Shown here in pieces: positions 1 through 12,827 of a DNA stretch of 64,000 nucleotides. The position numbers were made by a program, and so were the translations under genes. Each line of letters starts with the position of its first letter. Position 1 is the first letter of the stretch. The DNA is from Stomoxys calcitrans (taxonomy: Eukaryota; Arthropoda; Insecta; Diptera; Muscidae), in NCBI RefSeq assembly GCF_963082655.1, contig NC_081552.1:59004561-59068560 (forward strand), written 5' to 3'. A model generated the notes under the pieces. The model was given only the letters and a program-made list of their open reading frames with translations. It was not told the origin of the DNA and did no database searches.

Positions 1-336
1 CTGGATTTAAGGTTTAGGGCCCATAAAAAAGGCATTTATTGTCCGATTTCGCCAAAATTTGGGACAGTGCTTTGTGTTAGGCTCTTCGACATGTTTATGC
101 AACGTGGCCAAAATCGGTCCAGATTTGGATAAAGCTGCCATGTAGACCGATATCTCGATTTAAAGTCTTGGCCCCATAAAAGGCGCATTTACAATCCGAT
201 TCCACTGAAATTTGACACAGTGACTTATGTTCGGCTTTTTTTCACCGAATTTTGATGAAAGGTGGTTTACATATATACCCGGGGTGGTGGGTATCCAAAA
301 TTCGGTCCGGCCGAACTTAACGCCTTTCTACTTGTT
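1..336 (+). mobile_element. Helentron-like family B, 3' part
   Basis: The window opens inside the 153-bp repeat units of a family B element, recognisable by the shared core GATATAGCTGCCATATAGAC in slightly diverged form. The 3' end is intact: a GGTGGTGGGTAT subterminal repeat, an imperfect hairpin (TTCGGTCCGGCCGAA) at about 301-315, and the terminal TTTCTACTTGTT ending at 336. No protein is encoded; the 64-codon frame at 227-421 runs across the element boundary and is not a gene. Class assignment rests on architecture, not on an encoded replicase. Confidence 0.75.
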
Positions 337-589
337 ATTTTTAGCGTACTATATGGGATCACACAAGATTTCGTTTAAATCGCACCACCCATCTCCGAGA
401 TCTGGGGTTTCTGAAAATTAGGGTAAGGGGGAGGGTCCGCCCCCCCTTCAGATATCAAAAATGTAGTACTCTATTTTCACCACGGAGTCCTTATGCACCA
501 TCTGTGAAAATTTCAAGAAAATCGGTTCAGCCGTTTCTGAGTCTATAAGGAACACACAAACATACAAAAAACAAACAAACACAAATTGA
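337..589 (+). repeat. Family C, 3' module
   Basis: This is the conserved 3' end of repeat family C: a segment around CCCATCTCCGAGATCTGG, a G/C-rich patch, then TCGGTTCAGCCGTTTCTGAG and a CAAACAAACA-rich tract ending in ATTGATTTTTATA. The same module recurs at 5775-6190, 13960-14084 and near 30540-30788. The preceding B element appears inserted into C here. The class of C is not recognised; it has no coding capacity and is non-autonomous. Confidence 0.7.
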
Positions 590-2030
590 TTTTTATACCC
601 TCCACCATAAGATGGGCGGTATACTAATTTCGTCATTCTGATTGTAACTACTCGAAATATTGGTCTGAGACCCCATAAAGTATATATATTCTTGATCGTC
701 ATGAAATTTTATGTCGATCTAGCCATGTCCGTCCGTCCGTCCGTCTGTCTGTCGAAAGCACGCTAACTTCCGAAGGAGTAAAGCTAGCCGCTTGAAATTT
801 TGCACAAATACTTTTTATTAGTGTAGGTCGGTTGGTATTGTAAATGGGCCATATCGGTCCATGTTTTGATATAGCTGCCATATAAACCGATCTTGGGTCT
901 TGAATTCTTGAGCCTCTAGAGTGCGCAATTCTTATCCGATTGGGATGAAATTTTGCACGACGTGTTTTGTTATGATATCCAACAACTGTGCCAAGTATGG
1001 TTCAAATCGGTTCATAACCTGATATAGCTGCCATATAAACCGATCTAGGGTCTTGACTTCTTGAGGCTCTAGAGTGCGGAATTCTTATCCGATTGGGATG
1101 AAATTTTGCACTACGTGTTTTGTTATAATATCCAACAATTGTGCCAAGTATGGTTCAAATCGGTTCATAACCTGATATAGCTGCCATATAAACCGATCTT
1201 GGGTCTTGACTTCTTGAGCTTCTAGAGTGCGCAATTCTTATCCGATTTGAATGAAATTTTGCACGACGTGTTTCGTTATTATATCCAACAACTGTGCCAA
1301 GTATGGTTCAAATCGGTTCATAACCTGATATAGCTGCCATATAAACCGATCTTGGGTCTTGACTTCTTGAGCCTCTAGAGTGCGCAATTCTTATCCGATT
1401 GGAATGAAATTTTGCACGACGTGTTTTGTTATGATATCCAACAACTGTGCTAAGTATGGTTCAAATCGGTTCATAACCTGATATAGCTGCCATATAAACC
1501 GATCTTGGGTCTTGACTTCTTGAGCTTCTAGAGTGCGCTATTCTTATCCGATTGGAATGAAATTTTGCACTACGTGTTTCGTTATTATATCCAACAACTG
1601 TGCTAAGTATGGTTCAAATCGGTCCATAACCTGATATAGCTGCCATATAAACCGATCTTGGGTCTTGATTTCTTGAGCTTCTATAGTGCACAATTCTTAT
1701 CCGATTGGAATGAAATTTTGCACTACGTGTTTTGTTATAATATCCAACAATTGTGCCAAGTATGGTTCAAATCGGTTCATAACCTGATATAGCTGCCATA
1801 TAAACCGATCTTGGGTCTTGACTTCTTGAGCCTCTAGAGTGCGCAATTCTTATCCGATTGGAATGAAATTTTGCACGACGTGTTTCGTTATGATATCCAA
1901 CAACTGTGCCAAGTATTGTTCAAATCGGTTCATAACCTGATATAGCTGCTTTATAAACCGATCTTGGGTCTTGACTTCTTGAGTCTCTAGAGTGCGCAAT
2001 TCTTATCCAATTGGAATGAAATTTTGCACG
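590..2030 (+). mobile_element. Helentron-like family A, head plus array, no tail
   Basis: The head begins TTTTTATACCCTCCACCAT, followed by the block holding TATATATATTC and a (GTCC/GTCT)n microsatellite at 727-753. From about 850 come roughly eight 153-bp units, each with ATATAGCTGCCATATAAACC followed by CTTGACTTCTTGAG and CCGATTGGAATGAAATTTTG. The array stops abruptly inside a unit at about 2030, where family C sequence begins, so the tail and hairpin are missing. Known biology: heads with GTCY microsatellites and central tandem repeats define the mini-me/DINE-1 class of non-autonomous Helentrons. Confidence 0.8.
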
Positions 2031-2721
2031 ATCATCAGTGAAAATTTCAAGAAAATAGGTTCAGTCATTTCTGAGTTTATAAGGAACACACAAACAAACA
2101 AGCCTACAAACAAACTCAAATTGATTTTTATATAAGAGTAGCCGACCCGGGCCCGCTCCGCTGCGCATTCTTTTACTTAATATGGAACAAAAGTTTCCTT
2201 GGAATATTTATTTTCGACAATTAAAGATCTTTTAGTGAAATACCATACTAACTTGACTAACAGTTTAACAATATAAGTGCCTTTATCTAAATCCCACATG
2301 ATCTTTATTGGTCTACGAATTTAAGTTTGGAAGTAAGGTGTACTCCATTTTAAAAATAATTCATTTCAGCCCGATATTCTCATGATGTCTGATTTAGTGG
2401 TGTTTTCGGGGGAGAGGTGGTCCCCCATATACATGGCCCTGAAAAAATATCAGCATTGTGCTCTTCTTTCAAATCCCCCAATTGCCATTAGCTTAAGAGG
2501 AGTTTACAAGATGAGGCGTCTCCCAAACACATGGTCCCAAAGCATGTTATCAAATTCGTTTTCTAATCTCAAATACCTTTCATTTGAGCCACATATTGGC
2601 ATTGTCAAAAAATTTTTTTCCTTTGGAGGTGTTTTGGGAAAGGGTTGATGCCCTAAATACATGGTCCTAAATTTGGATATCAAATTCGTATTCTACTCCC
2701 AAATACCTTTTTTTGAGCCCC
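2031..2721 (+). repeat. Family C: 3' end joined head-to-tail to a second C start
   Basis: Positions 2031-2137 carry a C 3' module ending in GATTTTTATATAAGAG; at 2138-2165 the C 5' motif (GACCCGGGCCCGCTCCGCTG) begins a new copy. The second copy is cut off at about 2721 by family A array sequence. This stretch closely matches 6086-6780, with about ten differences seen by eye, so it reflects a recent duplication or two copies of one young subfamily. The 88-codon open frame at 2382-2648 has no recognisable domain and is not called as a gene. Confidence 0.65.
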
Positions 2722-3387
2722 ATGTGTTTCGTTATTATATCCAACAACTGTGCCAAGTATTGAACCATACTTGGCACATATCGGCTCATAACCTGATATA
2801 GCTGCTATATAAACCGATCTTGGGTCTTCACTTCTTGAGTCTCTAGAGTGCGCAATTCTTATCCAATTGGAATGAAATTTTGCACGACGTGTTTCGTTAT
2901 TATATTCAACAACTGTGCCAAGTATGGTTCAAATCGGTCCATAACCTGATATAGCTGCCATATAAACCGATCTGGGATCTTGACTTGTTGAGCCTCCAGA
3001 GGTCGCAATTATTATCCGATTTGCCTGAAATTTTGTACGACGGATTCTCTCATGACCATTAACATACGGGTTTATTATGGTCTGAATCGGTCTATAGCCC
3101 GATACAGCTCCCATATAAATCGATCTCTCTATTTTACTTCTTGAGCCCACAAAGAGCGCAATTCTTATTCGAATTGGCTGACATTTTACACAGGTCTCCA
3201 ACATATAATTTAATTGTGGTCCAAACCGGACCATATCTTAACATCGCTCTAATCGCAGAGCAAATCTTTTCTTACATCCTTTTTTTTGCCTAAGAAGAGA
3301 TGCCGGGAAAAGAACTCGACAAATGCGATCCATGGTGGAGGGTATATAAGATTCGGCCCGGCCGAACTTAGCACGCTTTTACTTGTT
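2722..3387 (+). mobile_element. Family A, array fragment plus complete tail
   Basis: The fragment begins mid-unit at the C junction and runs through about three units into the A tail. The tail reads GCCTAAGAAGAGATGCC, ATGGTGGAGGGTATA, the palindrome TTCGGCCCGGCCGAA at about 3352-3366, and terminal TTTTACTTGTT. It lacks a head, and it has a fold-back rearrangement at 2749-2778. Confidence 0.75.
2749..2778. repeat. Perfect 12-bp inverted repeat with 6-base loop
   Basis: The arms TGTGCCAAGTAT and ATACTTGGCACA flank TGAACC. Normal family A units read TGTGCCAAGTATGGTTCAA here, so a 19-bp piece of the unit has been repeated in inverted orientation. This is a local template-switch or inversion scar rather than a functional stem-loop. 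Confidence 0.8.
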
Positions 3388-3812
3388 TATATATAAAGAA
3401 TAGCTGCTAAATAAACCGATCTCTCGAAATATGGTTTTGGACCCATTAAAAGCGCATTTTTTGTCCGATGTCGCCAAAATTTGCGACAGTGAGTTGTGTT
3501 AGAGCCTTCGACATACTTCTTCAATTTGGCCCAGATCGGTCCAGTTTTTAATATAGCTTCCATTTAAACCGATTTCTACATGTAAGGTCTTGAGCCCATA
3601 AACGGCGCATTTATTTTGCGATTTCGCCGTAATTTGGAACAGTCAGTTGTGTTAGGATTTTCGACATCCTTGTCGTATATGGTTCAGACCATTATGAGGG
3701 CAAAGATTATGCATTTTCCACCAGATTATGACGAAAGGTGGTTTACATATATACCCGAGTTGGTGGGTATCTAAACTTCGGCCCGGCCGAACTTAAGGCC
3801 TTTTTACTTGTT
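3388..3812 (+). mobile_element. Family B, 3' fragment
   Basis: About two B-type units (for example around TCCGATGTCGCCAAAATTTG) are followed by the B tail: GGTTTACATATATACCCGAG, the hairpin TTCGGCCCGGCCGAA near 3777-3791, and the terminal TTTTTACTTGTT. There is no head; the element is 5'-truncated against the preceding A tail. Confidence 0.7.
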
Positions 3813-4235
3813 CTACTCTCAAATAACTGTTATTTAAATCCCAATAAGTAAATGTCCTGTATAAGAGTGTGGTGGATTCCCAGAGACTTGGTCTCAAAAG
3901 TGGAAGTCATTTTCGTGCTCTACTCCCAAAGCCCTTAATTTAAGATCACGAAACTTGTAGTCTGATAATTGGGTCTAACAATGTCCTATATTAGAGTGTG
4001 GTGGATTCCCAGAGACTTGGTCTCAAAAGTGGAAGTCAATTTCGTGCTCTACTCCCAAAGCCCTTTCATTTAAGATTACGAAAAATGTAGTCTGACAATT
4101 GGGTATCAGATTCGTTTTCTACTCTCAAATACCTTTTATTTGATACCCATATTGTAGTGATTGGTCTAAAAATCCGTTTGGCTGGTTTTGGGAGTGGGCG
4201 GCCCGCCTAGGAACCCAACCTAAAATTTAGATTTT
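3813..4235 (+). repeat. Family C units with a local tandem duplication
   Basis: Diverged C units are identified by ATTCTACTC-type and AATACCTTT-CATTTGA-type words. A unit of about 129 bp starting AATGTCCTGTATAAGAGTG at 3851 is repeated at 3980 with few changes, including the shared GTGGTGGATTCCCAGAGAC. No coding potential is seen. Confidence 0.6.
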
Positions 4236-4587
4236 TGGTTAATCTAACTATGCCAGCAAAATGTAAATTAAATCGCCCTACCCATCTCCGCGATCTGGTG
4301 TTTTCGAAAATTATTGTTAAGTCTTGTCTTCGAGTGGGAAAGTTAAAAATTAATTCCGCAAACAACCATAACGAAGATAAATGCTGTATGATCAATTTTG
4401 ATCTGCCCTCTTTCTGTTTATGTTGGCTTCTCCACATTAGCGCTATTTATTGGCTACTTTCAAATGGATCAACTAAATCTATTTGAAAACAGCCAGTAGA
4501 GGGCGCTAAATTAAATGTTAGTGCTACTACTCCTTGAAGTGGCTTAACTTCTATAACATTGATCATCGTGTGGTAGTCTATATATAT
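4236..4587 (+). repeat. Unclassified sequence containing dispersed repeat D
   Basis: The first part resembles the C 3' module (CCCATCTCCGCGATCTGG). From about 4400 it shares blocks with 23535-23680 (TTCTGTTTATGTTGGC-like, GGATCAACTAAATC, a CCAGTAGAGGGCGC-like block, GTTAGTGCTACT), so a second dispersed repeat is present in two diverged copies. Short open frames on both strands have no recognisable product. Confidence 0.45.
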
Positions 4588-5774
4588 AACAAGTAAAAGC
4601 GTGCTAAGTTCGGCCGGGCCGAATCTTATATACCCTCCACCATGGATCGCATTTGTCGAGTTCTTTTCCCGGCATCTCTTCTTAGGCAAAAAAGGATATA
4701 ATAAAAGATTTGCTCTGCTATTAGAGCGATTTCAAGATATGGTCCGGTTTGGACCACAATTAAATTATATGTTGGAGACCTGTGTAAAATGTCAGCCAAT
4801 TCGAATAAGAATTGCGCCCTTTGGGAGCTCAAGAAGTAAAATAGAGAGATCGATTTATATGGGAGCTGTATCGGGCTATATACCGATTCAGACCATAATA
4901 AACACATATGTTAATGGTCATGAGAGAATCCGTCGTACAAAATTTCAGGCAAATCGGATAATAATTGCGACCTCTAGAGGCTCAAGAAGTCAAGATCCCA
5001 GATCGGTTTATATGGCAGCTATATCAGGTTATGAACCGATTTGAACCATACTTGGCACAGCTGTTGGATATCATAACAAAATACTACGTTCCAAAATTCA
5101 TTCAAATTGGATAAGAATTGCGCCCTCTAGAGGCTCAAGAAGTCAAGACCCAAGATCGGTTTGTATGGCAGCTATATCAGGTTATGGACCGATTTGAACC
5201 ATACTTGGCACAGCTGTTGGATATAATAAAAAACACGTCGTGCAAAATTTCATTCCAATCGGATAAGAATTGCGCACTCTAGAGGCTCAAGAAGTCAAGA
5301 CCCAAGATCGGTTTATATGGCAGCTATATCAGGTTATGGACCATTTTGAACCATACTTGGCAGAGTTGTTGGATATCATAAGAAAACAAGTCATGCAAAA
5401 TTTCATTCCAATCGGATCAGAGGCTCAAGAAATCAAGACCCTAGATCGGTTTATATGGCAGCTATATCAAAACATGGACCGATATGTCCCATTTACAATA
5501 CCAACCGACCTACACTAATAAGAAGTATTTGTGCAAAATTTCAAGCGGCTAGCTTTACTCCTTCGGAAGTTAGCGTGCTTTCGACAGACAGACGGACGGA
5601 CGGACGGACGGACGGACGGACGGACAGACGGATGGACATGGCTAGATCGACATAAAATGTCGCGACGATCAAGAATATATATACTTTATGGGGTCTCAGA
5701 CGAAAATTTCGAGTAGTTACAAACAGAATGGCGAAATTAGTATACCCCCCATCTTATGGTGGAGGGTATAAAAA
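4588..5774 (-). mobile_element. Compact complete family A element, reverse orientation
   Basis: Read on the minus strand this copy has every part of the family: a head starting TTTTTATACCCTCC at 5774, a (GTCY)n microsatellite at about 5584-5637, about four 153-bp units, and a tail at 4588-4700 with subterminal repeat, hairpin and terminal TTTACTTGTT. At 1,187 bp it is a useful reference copy. The open frames at 4601-5044 and 5270-5518 are repeat translations in two different frames, not genes. Confidence 0.85.
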
Positions 5775-6190
5775 TAAAACAATTGGTCCGACAATTGGAT
5801 ATGATTTTCTACTTTTAAATACCTTTCATGTGAGTCCCATATTGTCGTGATTAGAATATATATTTTTGATAGGTTTTGGGGGTGGGACGGACTTTCTAGG
5901 TACCCCATTCAAAATTTGGATATCAAATTTTTGTTTGTAGTCTACTATAAGAGATCACTCAAAATTTCGGTTACATCGCAGCTCCCATCTCCGAGATCTG
6001 GCGTTTCTGAAAATTAGGGTAGGGGGGAGGGTCCACCCCTCCTTCATATATCAAAAAATGTAGTACCCTATTTTCACCACGGGATCATTAGTGAAAATTT
6101 CAAGAAAATCGGTTCAGTCATTTCTGAGTTTATAAGGAACACACAAACAAACAAGCCTACAAACAAACACAAATTGATTTTTATATAAGA
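5775..6190 (+). repeat. Family C 3' part
   Basis: A last C unit (TTGGATATGATTTTCTACT region) runs into the conserved 3' module with CCCATCTCCGAGATCTGG, TCGGTTCAGTCATTTCTGAG and a CAAACAAACA tract, ending in GATTTTTATATAAGAG. A second C copy starts directly after it. Confidence 0.65.
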
Positions 6191-7602
6191 GTAGCCGACC
6201 CGGGCCCGCTCCGCTGCGCCTTCTTTTACTTAATATGGAACAAAAGTTTCCTTGGAATATTTATTTTCGACAATTAAAGATCTTTTAGTGAAATACCATA
6301 CTAATTTGACTAACAGTTTAACAATATAAGTGCCTTTATCTAAATCCCACATGATCTTTATTGGTCTACGAATTTAAGTTTGGAAGTAAGGTGTACTCCA
6401 TTTTAAAAATAATTCATTTCAGCCCGATATTCTCATGATGTCTGATTTAGTGGTGTTTTCGGGGGAGAGGTGGTCCCCCATATACATGGCCCTGAAAAAA
6501 TATCAGCACCGTGCTCTTCTTTCAAATCTCCCCAATTGCCATTAGCTTAAGAGAAGTTTACAAGATGAGGCGTCTCCCAAACACATGGTCCCAAAACATG
6601 TTATCAAATTCGTTTTCTAATCTCAAATACCTTTCATTTGAGCCACATATTGGCATTGTCAAAAAATTTTTTTCCTTTGGAGGTGTTTTGGGAAAGGGGT
6701 GATGCCCTAAATACATGGTCCTAAATTTGGATATCAAATTCGTATTCTACTCCCAAATACCTTTATTTGAGCCCCATGTTGCGATGGTCATTAAAAAATT
6801 GCTGTTTGTGGGGTATTTTGGGAAAGGGGTAGACCCCCAGAAATTGGTCCCGAAAATGGGTATCAATTCTTGCTCTACGCCCCAATTCCTTTCATTTAAG
6901 CTCCACATTGACATGGTCGGTAAATATGCCCGATTTAGGGGTGTTTTGGGTATTGGGGTGGTCCCGCAAACACTAAGCACGGGAAATATAACAGCAATGT
7001 GCTCTATTCTCATATATCTATATATCATTTATTTGAACCCCATATTGCCATTGCCCTCAAAATTGGATATCAAATTCGTTTTCTACTCTCTTTTAAACAC
7101 CTTATTGCAAAAGTCAGCAAATATGTCCAATTTGAGGTATTGGCCCTAAAAATTTTGAATATTTAGACTCTCTTCAAGATTCAAATTGTATTGGTGAGCA
7201 AATATGTCCTATTTGGGTGTTGCTATGGTGGTGGGACGTCCGCTAGACAGTTGGCCCCTAACGTTGATATCAGATACGTGGTTTACTCCCACATACCTTT
7301 AATTTGAGCCCCATATTCCCATAGTCGGCAAACATGACCGGCTTGGGGGGTTTTGAGGGATAAGCGGCCACTCAGTGAGTTAACCTAGCAAATTTATATC
7401 GAATTCGTGTTCTACTCTATAAACCCTCTTATTTGAGCCTCACATTGCAATTGTCAGAAAATACTTACTATTTGGGTGGTGTTGTGGGGGTGGGGTGGCC
7501 CCATAGACAATTTTCCCGAATATTGATGTCAGATTCGTGCATTACACCCAAAGATCTTTCATTTGAGCCACATATTGCTATGCTCATAAACTTCAGATAT
7601 CA
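6191..7602 (+). repeat. Family C 5' and central part
   Basis: This starts at GACCCGGGCCCGCTCCGCTG and then holds about nine diverged units of roughly 110-140 bp. Each unit has a variant of ATATCAAATTCGTATTCTAC, AATACCTTT-CATTTGAGCCC, CATATTGCCATGGTC and a G-rich block. It jumps to the 3'-module word CTTCAGATATCAA at about 7590, where the large family A block interrupts it. Frames such as 6715-7149 are open by chance or by unit periodicity. Confidence 0.65.
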
Positions 7603-9535
7603 AACAAGTAAAAGCGTGCTAAGTTCGGCCGGGCCGAAACTTATATACCCTCCACCATGGATCGCATTTGTCGAGTTGTTTTCCCGGCATCTCTTCTTAG
7701 GCAAAAAAGGATATAAGAAAAGAGTTGCTCTGCTATTAAAACGATATCAAGATTTGGTCCGGTTCGGACCACAATTAAATTATATGTTTGAGACCTGTGT
7801 AAAATTTCAGCCAATTCGTATAAGAATTGCGCCCATTGGGGCTCACGAAGCAAAATAGAGAGAACGATTTATATGGGATCTGTATCGGGCTATAGACCGA
7901 TTCAGAACATAATAAACACGTTTGTTGATGGTCATGAGAGGATCCGTCGTACAAAATTTCAGGCATATCGGATAATAATTGCGACCTCTAGGGGTCAAGA
8001 AGTCAAGATCCCAGATCGGTTTATTTGGCAGCTATATAAGGTTATGAACCGATTTGAACCTTATTTGACACAGTTGTTGAAAGTAAAAATAAAATACGCC
8101 ACGCAAAATTTCAGCCAAATCGGATAGGAATTGCGCCCTCTAAAAGCTCAAGAAGTCAAATCCCCAGATCTGTTTATATGGCAGCTATATCAGGTTATGA
8201 ACCGACTTGTACTTTATTTGACATAGTTGTTGAAAGTAACAATAAAAAACATCTTGCGAAATTTCAGCCAAATCGGATAGAAATTGAGCCCTCTAGAAGC
8301 TCAAGAAGTCAAGTCCCCAGATTTGTTTATATGACAGCTATATCAGGTTATAAACCGATTTGAACCATACCTGGCACAGTTGTTAGATATCATAACAAAA
8401 TACTATGTGCCAAAATTCATTCAAATTGGATAAGAATTGCGCCCTCTAGAGGCTCAAGAAGTCAAGACCCAAGATCGGTTTATATGGCAGCTATACCAGG
8501 TTATAAACTGATTTGAACCATATTTGGCACAGTTGTTGGATATCATAACAAAACACGTCGTGGAAAATTTCATCCCCATTGGATAAGAAATGCGCACTCT
8601 AGAGGCTCAAGAAGTCAAGACCCAAGATCGGTTTCTATGGCAGCTATATCAGGTTATGAACCGATTTGAAACATACTAGGCACAGTTGTTGGATATCATA
8701 ACAAAACACGTCGTGCAAAATTTCATTCAAATCGGATAAGAATTGCGCACTCTAGAGGCTCAAGAAGTCAAGACCCAAGATCGGTTTATATGGCAGCTAT
8801 ATCAGGTTATGGACCGATTTAAACTATACTTGGCGCAGATGTTGAATATCATAACAAAACACGTCGTGCAAAATTTCATTCCAATCGGTTAAGAATTGCG
8901 CACTCTAGAGGCTCAAGACGTTAAGACCCAAGATCGGTTTATATGGCAGCTATATCAGGTTATAGACCGATTTGAACCATACTTGGCACAGTTGTTGGAT
9001 ATCATAACAAAACACGTCGTGCAAAATTTCATTCTGATCGGATAAGAATTGCGCACTCTAGAGGCTCAAGAAATCAAGACCCAAGATCGATTTATATGGC
9101 AGCTATATCAGGTTATGGACCGATTTAAACTATACTTGGCACAGATGTTGGATATCATAACAAAACACGTCGTGCAAAATTTCATTCCAATCGGTTAAGA
9201 ATTGCGCACTCTAGAGGCTCAAGACGTTAAGACCCAAGATCGGTTTCTATGGCAGCTATATCAGGTTATGAACCGATTGGAACCATACTTGGCACAGTTG
9301 TTGGGTATCATAACAAAACACGTCGTGCAAAATTTCGTGCAAATCGGATAAGAATTGCGCACTCTAGAGGCTCAAGAAGTCAAGATCCCAGATCGGTTTA
9401 TTTGGCAGCTATATAAGGTTATGAACCGATTGGAACCATACTTGGCACAGTTGTTGGATATAATAACAAAACACGTCGTGCAAAATTTCATTCTGATCGG
9501 ATAAGAATTGCGCACTCTAGAGGCTCAAGAAGTCA

Positions 9536-12500
9536 AGACCCAAGATCGGTTTATATGGCAGCTATATCAGGTTATGGACCGATTTAAACCATACTTGGCA
9601 CAGTTGTTGGATATCCTAGCAAAACACATCGTGCAAAATTTCATTCCAATCGGATAAGAATTGTGCACTCATACGTCATGCAAAATTTCAGCCAAATCGG
9701 ATAGGAATTGCGCCCTCTAGAAGCTCAAGAAGTCAAATCCCCAGATCTGTTTATATGACAGCTATATCAGGTTATGGATCAATTTCAACCATACTTGGCA
9801 CAGTTGTTGGATATCATAACGAAATACTTCGTGCAAAAATTCATTCAGATCGGATAAGAATTGTGGCCTCTAGAGGCTCAAGAAGTCAAGACCCAAGATC
9901 GGTTTATATGGCAGCTATATCAGGTTATGGACCGATTTAAACCATACTTGGCACAGTTGTTGGGTATCATAACAAAACACGTCGTGCAATATTTCATTTC
10001 AATCGGATAAGAATTGCGCACTCTAGAGGCTCAAGAAGTCAAGACCCAAGATCGGTTTATATGGCAGCTATATCAGGTTATGGTCCGATTGGAACCATAC
10101 TTGGCACAATTGTTGGATATAATAACAAAACACGTCGTGCAAAATTTCATTCTGATCGGATAAGAATTACGCACGCCAGAGGCTCAAGAAGTCAAGACCC
10201 AAGATCGGTTTATATGGCAGCTATATCAGGTTATGGACCGATTTGAACCATACTTGGCACAGTTGTTGGATGTCATAACAAAACACGTCGTGCAAATTTT
10301 CATTCTGATCGGTTAAGAATTGCGCACGCTAGAGGCTCAAGAAGTCAAGACCCTAGATCGGTTTATATGGCAGCTATATCAAAACATGGACCGATATGGC
10401 CCATTTACAATACCAACCGACCTACACTAATAAGAAGTATTTGTGCAAAATTTCAAGCGGTTAGCTTAACTCCTTCGGAAGTTAGCGTGCTTTCGACAGA
10501 CAGACGGACGGACGGACGGACGGACGGACAGACGGACGGACATGGATAGATCGACATAAAATGTCACGACGATCAAGAATATATATACTTTATGGGGTCT
10601 CAGACGAATATTTCGAGTAGTTACAAACAGAATGACGAAATTAGTATACCCCCCATCTTATGGTGGAGGGTATAAAAACGTCTTGCGATATTTCAGCAAA
10701 TCGGATAGGAATTGCGCCCTCTAGAAGCTCAAGAAGTCAAGTCCCCAGATCTGTTTATATGACAGTTATATCAGGTTATGAACCGATTTGAACCATACTT
10801 GGCACAGTTGTTGGATATCATAACAAAATTCATTCAAATTGGATAAGAATTGCGCCCTCTAGAGGCTCAAGAAGTCAAGACCCAAGATCGGTTTATATGA
10901 CAGCTATATTAGGTTATGGACCGCTTTGAACCATACTTGGCACAGTTGTTGGATATAATAACGAAACACGTCGTGTAAAATTTCATTCCAATCGGATAAG
11001 AATTGCGCTCTCTAGAGGCTCAAGAAGTCAAGACCCAAAATCGGTTTATATGGCAGCTATATCAGGTTATGGACCGATTTGAACCATACTCGGCACAGTT
11101 GTTAGATATCATAACAAAACACGTTGTGCAAAATTTCATCCTAATCGGATAAGAATTGCGCACTCTAGAGGCTCAAGAAGTCAAGACCCAAGATCGGTTT
11201 ATATGGCAGCTATATCAGGTTATGGACCGATTTAAACCATACTTGGCACAGTTGTTGGATATCCTAGCAAAACACATCGTGCAAAATTTCATTCCAATCG
11301 GATAAGAATTGTGCACTCATACGTCATGCAAAATTTCAGCCAAATCGGATAGGAATTGCGCCCTCTAGAAGCTCAAGAAGTCAAATCCCCAGATCTGTTT
11401 ATATGACAGCTATATCAGGTTATGGATCAATTTCAACCATACTTGGCACAGTTGTTGGATATCATAACGAAATACTTCGTGCAAAAATTCATTCAGATCG
11501 GATAAGAATTGTGGCCTCTAGAGGCTCAAGAAGTCAAGACCCAAGATCGGTTTATATGGCAGCTATATCAGGTTATGGACCGATTTAAACCATACTTGGC
11601 ACAGTTGTTGGGTATCATAACAAAACACGTCGTGCAATATTTCATTTCAATCGGATAAGAATTGCGCACTCTAGAGGCTCAAGAAGTCAAGACCCAAGAT
11701 CGGTTTATATGGCAGCTATATCAGGTTATGGTCCGATTGGAACCATACTTGGCACAATTGTTGGATATAATAACAAAACACGTCGTGCAAAATTTCATTC
11801 TGATCGGATAAGAATTACGCACGCCAGAGGCTCAAGAAGTCAAGACCCAAGATCGGTTTATATGGCAGCTATATCAGGTTATGGACCGATTTGAACCATA
11901 CTTGGCACAGTTGTTGGATGTCATAACAAAACACGTCGTGCAAATTTTCATTCTGATCGGTTAAGAATTGCGCACGCTAGAGGCTCAAGAAGTCAAGACC
12001 CTAGATCGGTTTATATGGCAGCTATATCAAAACATGGACCGATATGGCCCATTTACAATACCAACCGACCTACACTAATAAGAAGTATTTGTGCAAAATT
12101 TCAAGCGGTTAGCTTAACTCCTTCGGAAGTTTGCGTGCTTTCGACAGACAGACGGACGGACGGACGGACGGACAGACGGACGGACATGGATAGATCGACA
12201 TAAAATGTCACGACGATCAAGAATATATATACTTTATGGGGTCTCAGACGAATATTTCGAGTAGTTACAAACAGAATGACGAAATTAGTATACCCCCCAT
12301 CTTATGGTGGAGGGTATAAAAACGTCTTGCGATATTTCAGCAAATCGGATAGGAATTGCGCCCTCTAGAAGCTCAAGAAGTCAAGTCCCCAGATCTGTTT
12401 ATATGACAGTTATATCAGGTTATGAACCGATTTGAACCATACTTGGCACAGTTGTTGGATATCATAACAAAATTCATTCAAATTGGATAAGAATTGCGCC

Positions 12501-12827
12501 CTCTAGAGGCTCAAGAAGTCAAGACCCAAGATCGGTTTATATGACAGCTATATTAGGTTATGGACCGCTTTGAACCATACTTGGCACAGTTGTTGGATAT
12601 AATAACGAAACACGTCGTGTAAAATTTCATTCCAATCGGATAAGAATTGCGCTCTCTAGAGGCTCAAGAAGTCAAGACCCAAAATCGGTTTATATGGCAG
12701 CTATATCAGGTTATGGACCGATTTGAACCATACTCGGCACAGTTGTTAGATATCATAATAAAACACGTTGTGCAAAATTTCATCCTAATCGGATAAGAAT
12801 TGCGCACTCTAGAGGCTCAAGAAGTCA
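9536..12827. repeat. 1.65-kb tandem duplication within the A block
   Basis: Positions from about 9536 to 11183 recur at about 11184-12827 with an offset of 1,648 bp, dropping to 1,644 after the microsatellite. Each copy holds several units, one head and the head-array junction GGTATAAAAACGTCTTGCG. Odd features such as CCTAGCAAAACACATCG and the truncated unit ending GTGCACTCATACGTCATG are shared. Differences seen by eye are very few, so the duplication is recent. A diverged third module follows at 13150-13959. Confidence 0.8.

Noticed and set aside
590..2030. CRISPR array
   Set aside because: Regular repeats are present, but the 153-bp units are contiguous without spacers, the context is eukaryotic and no cas genes exist.
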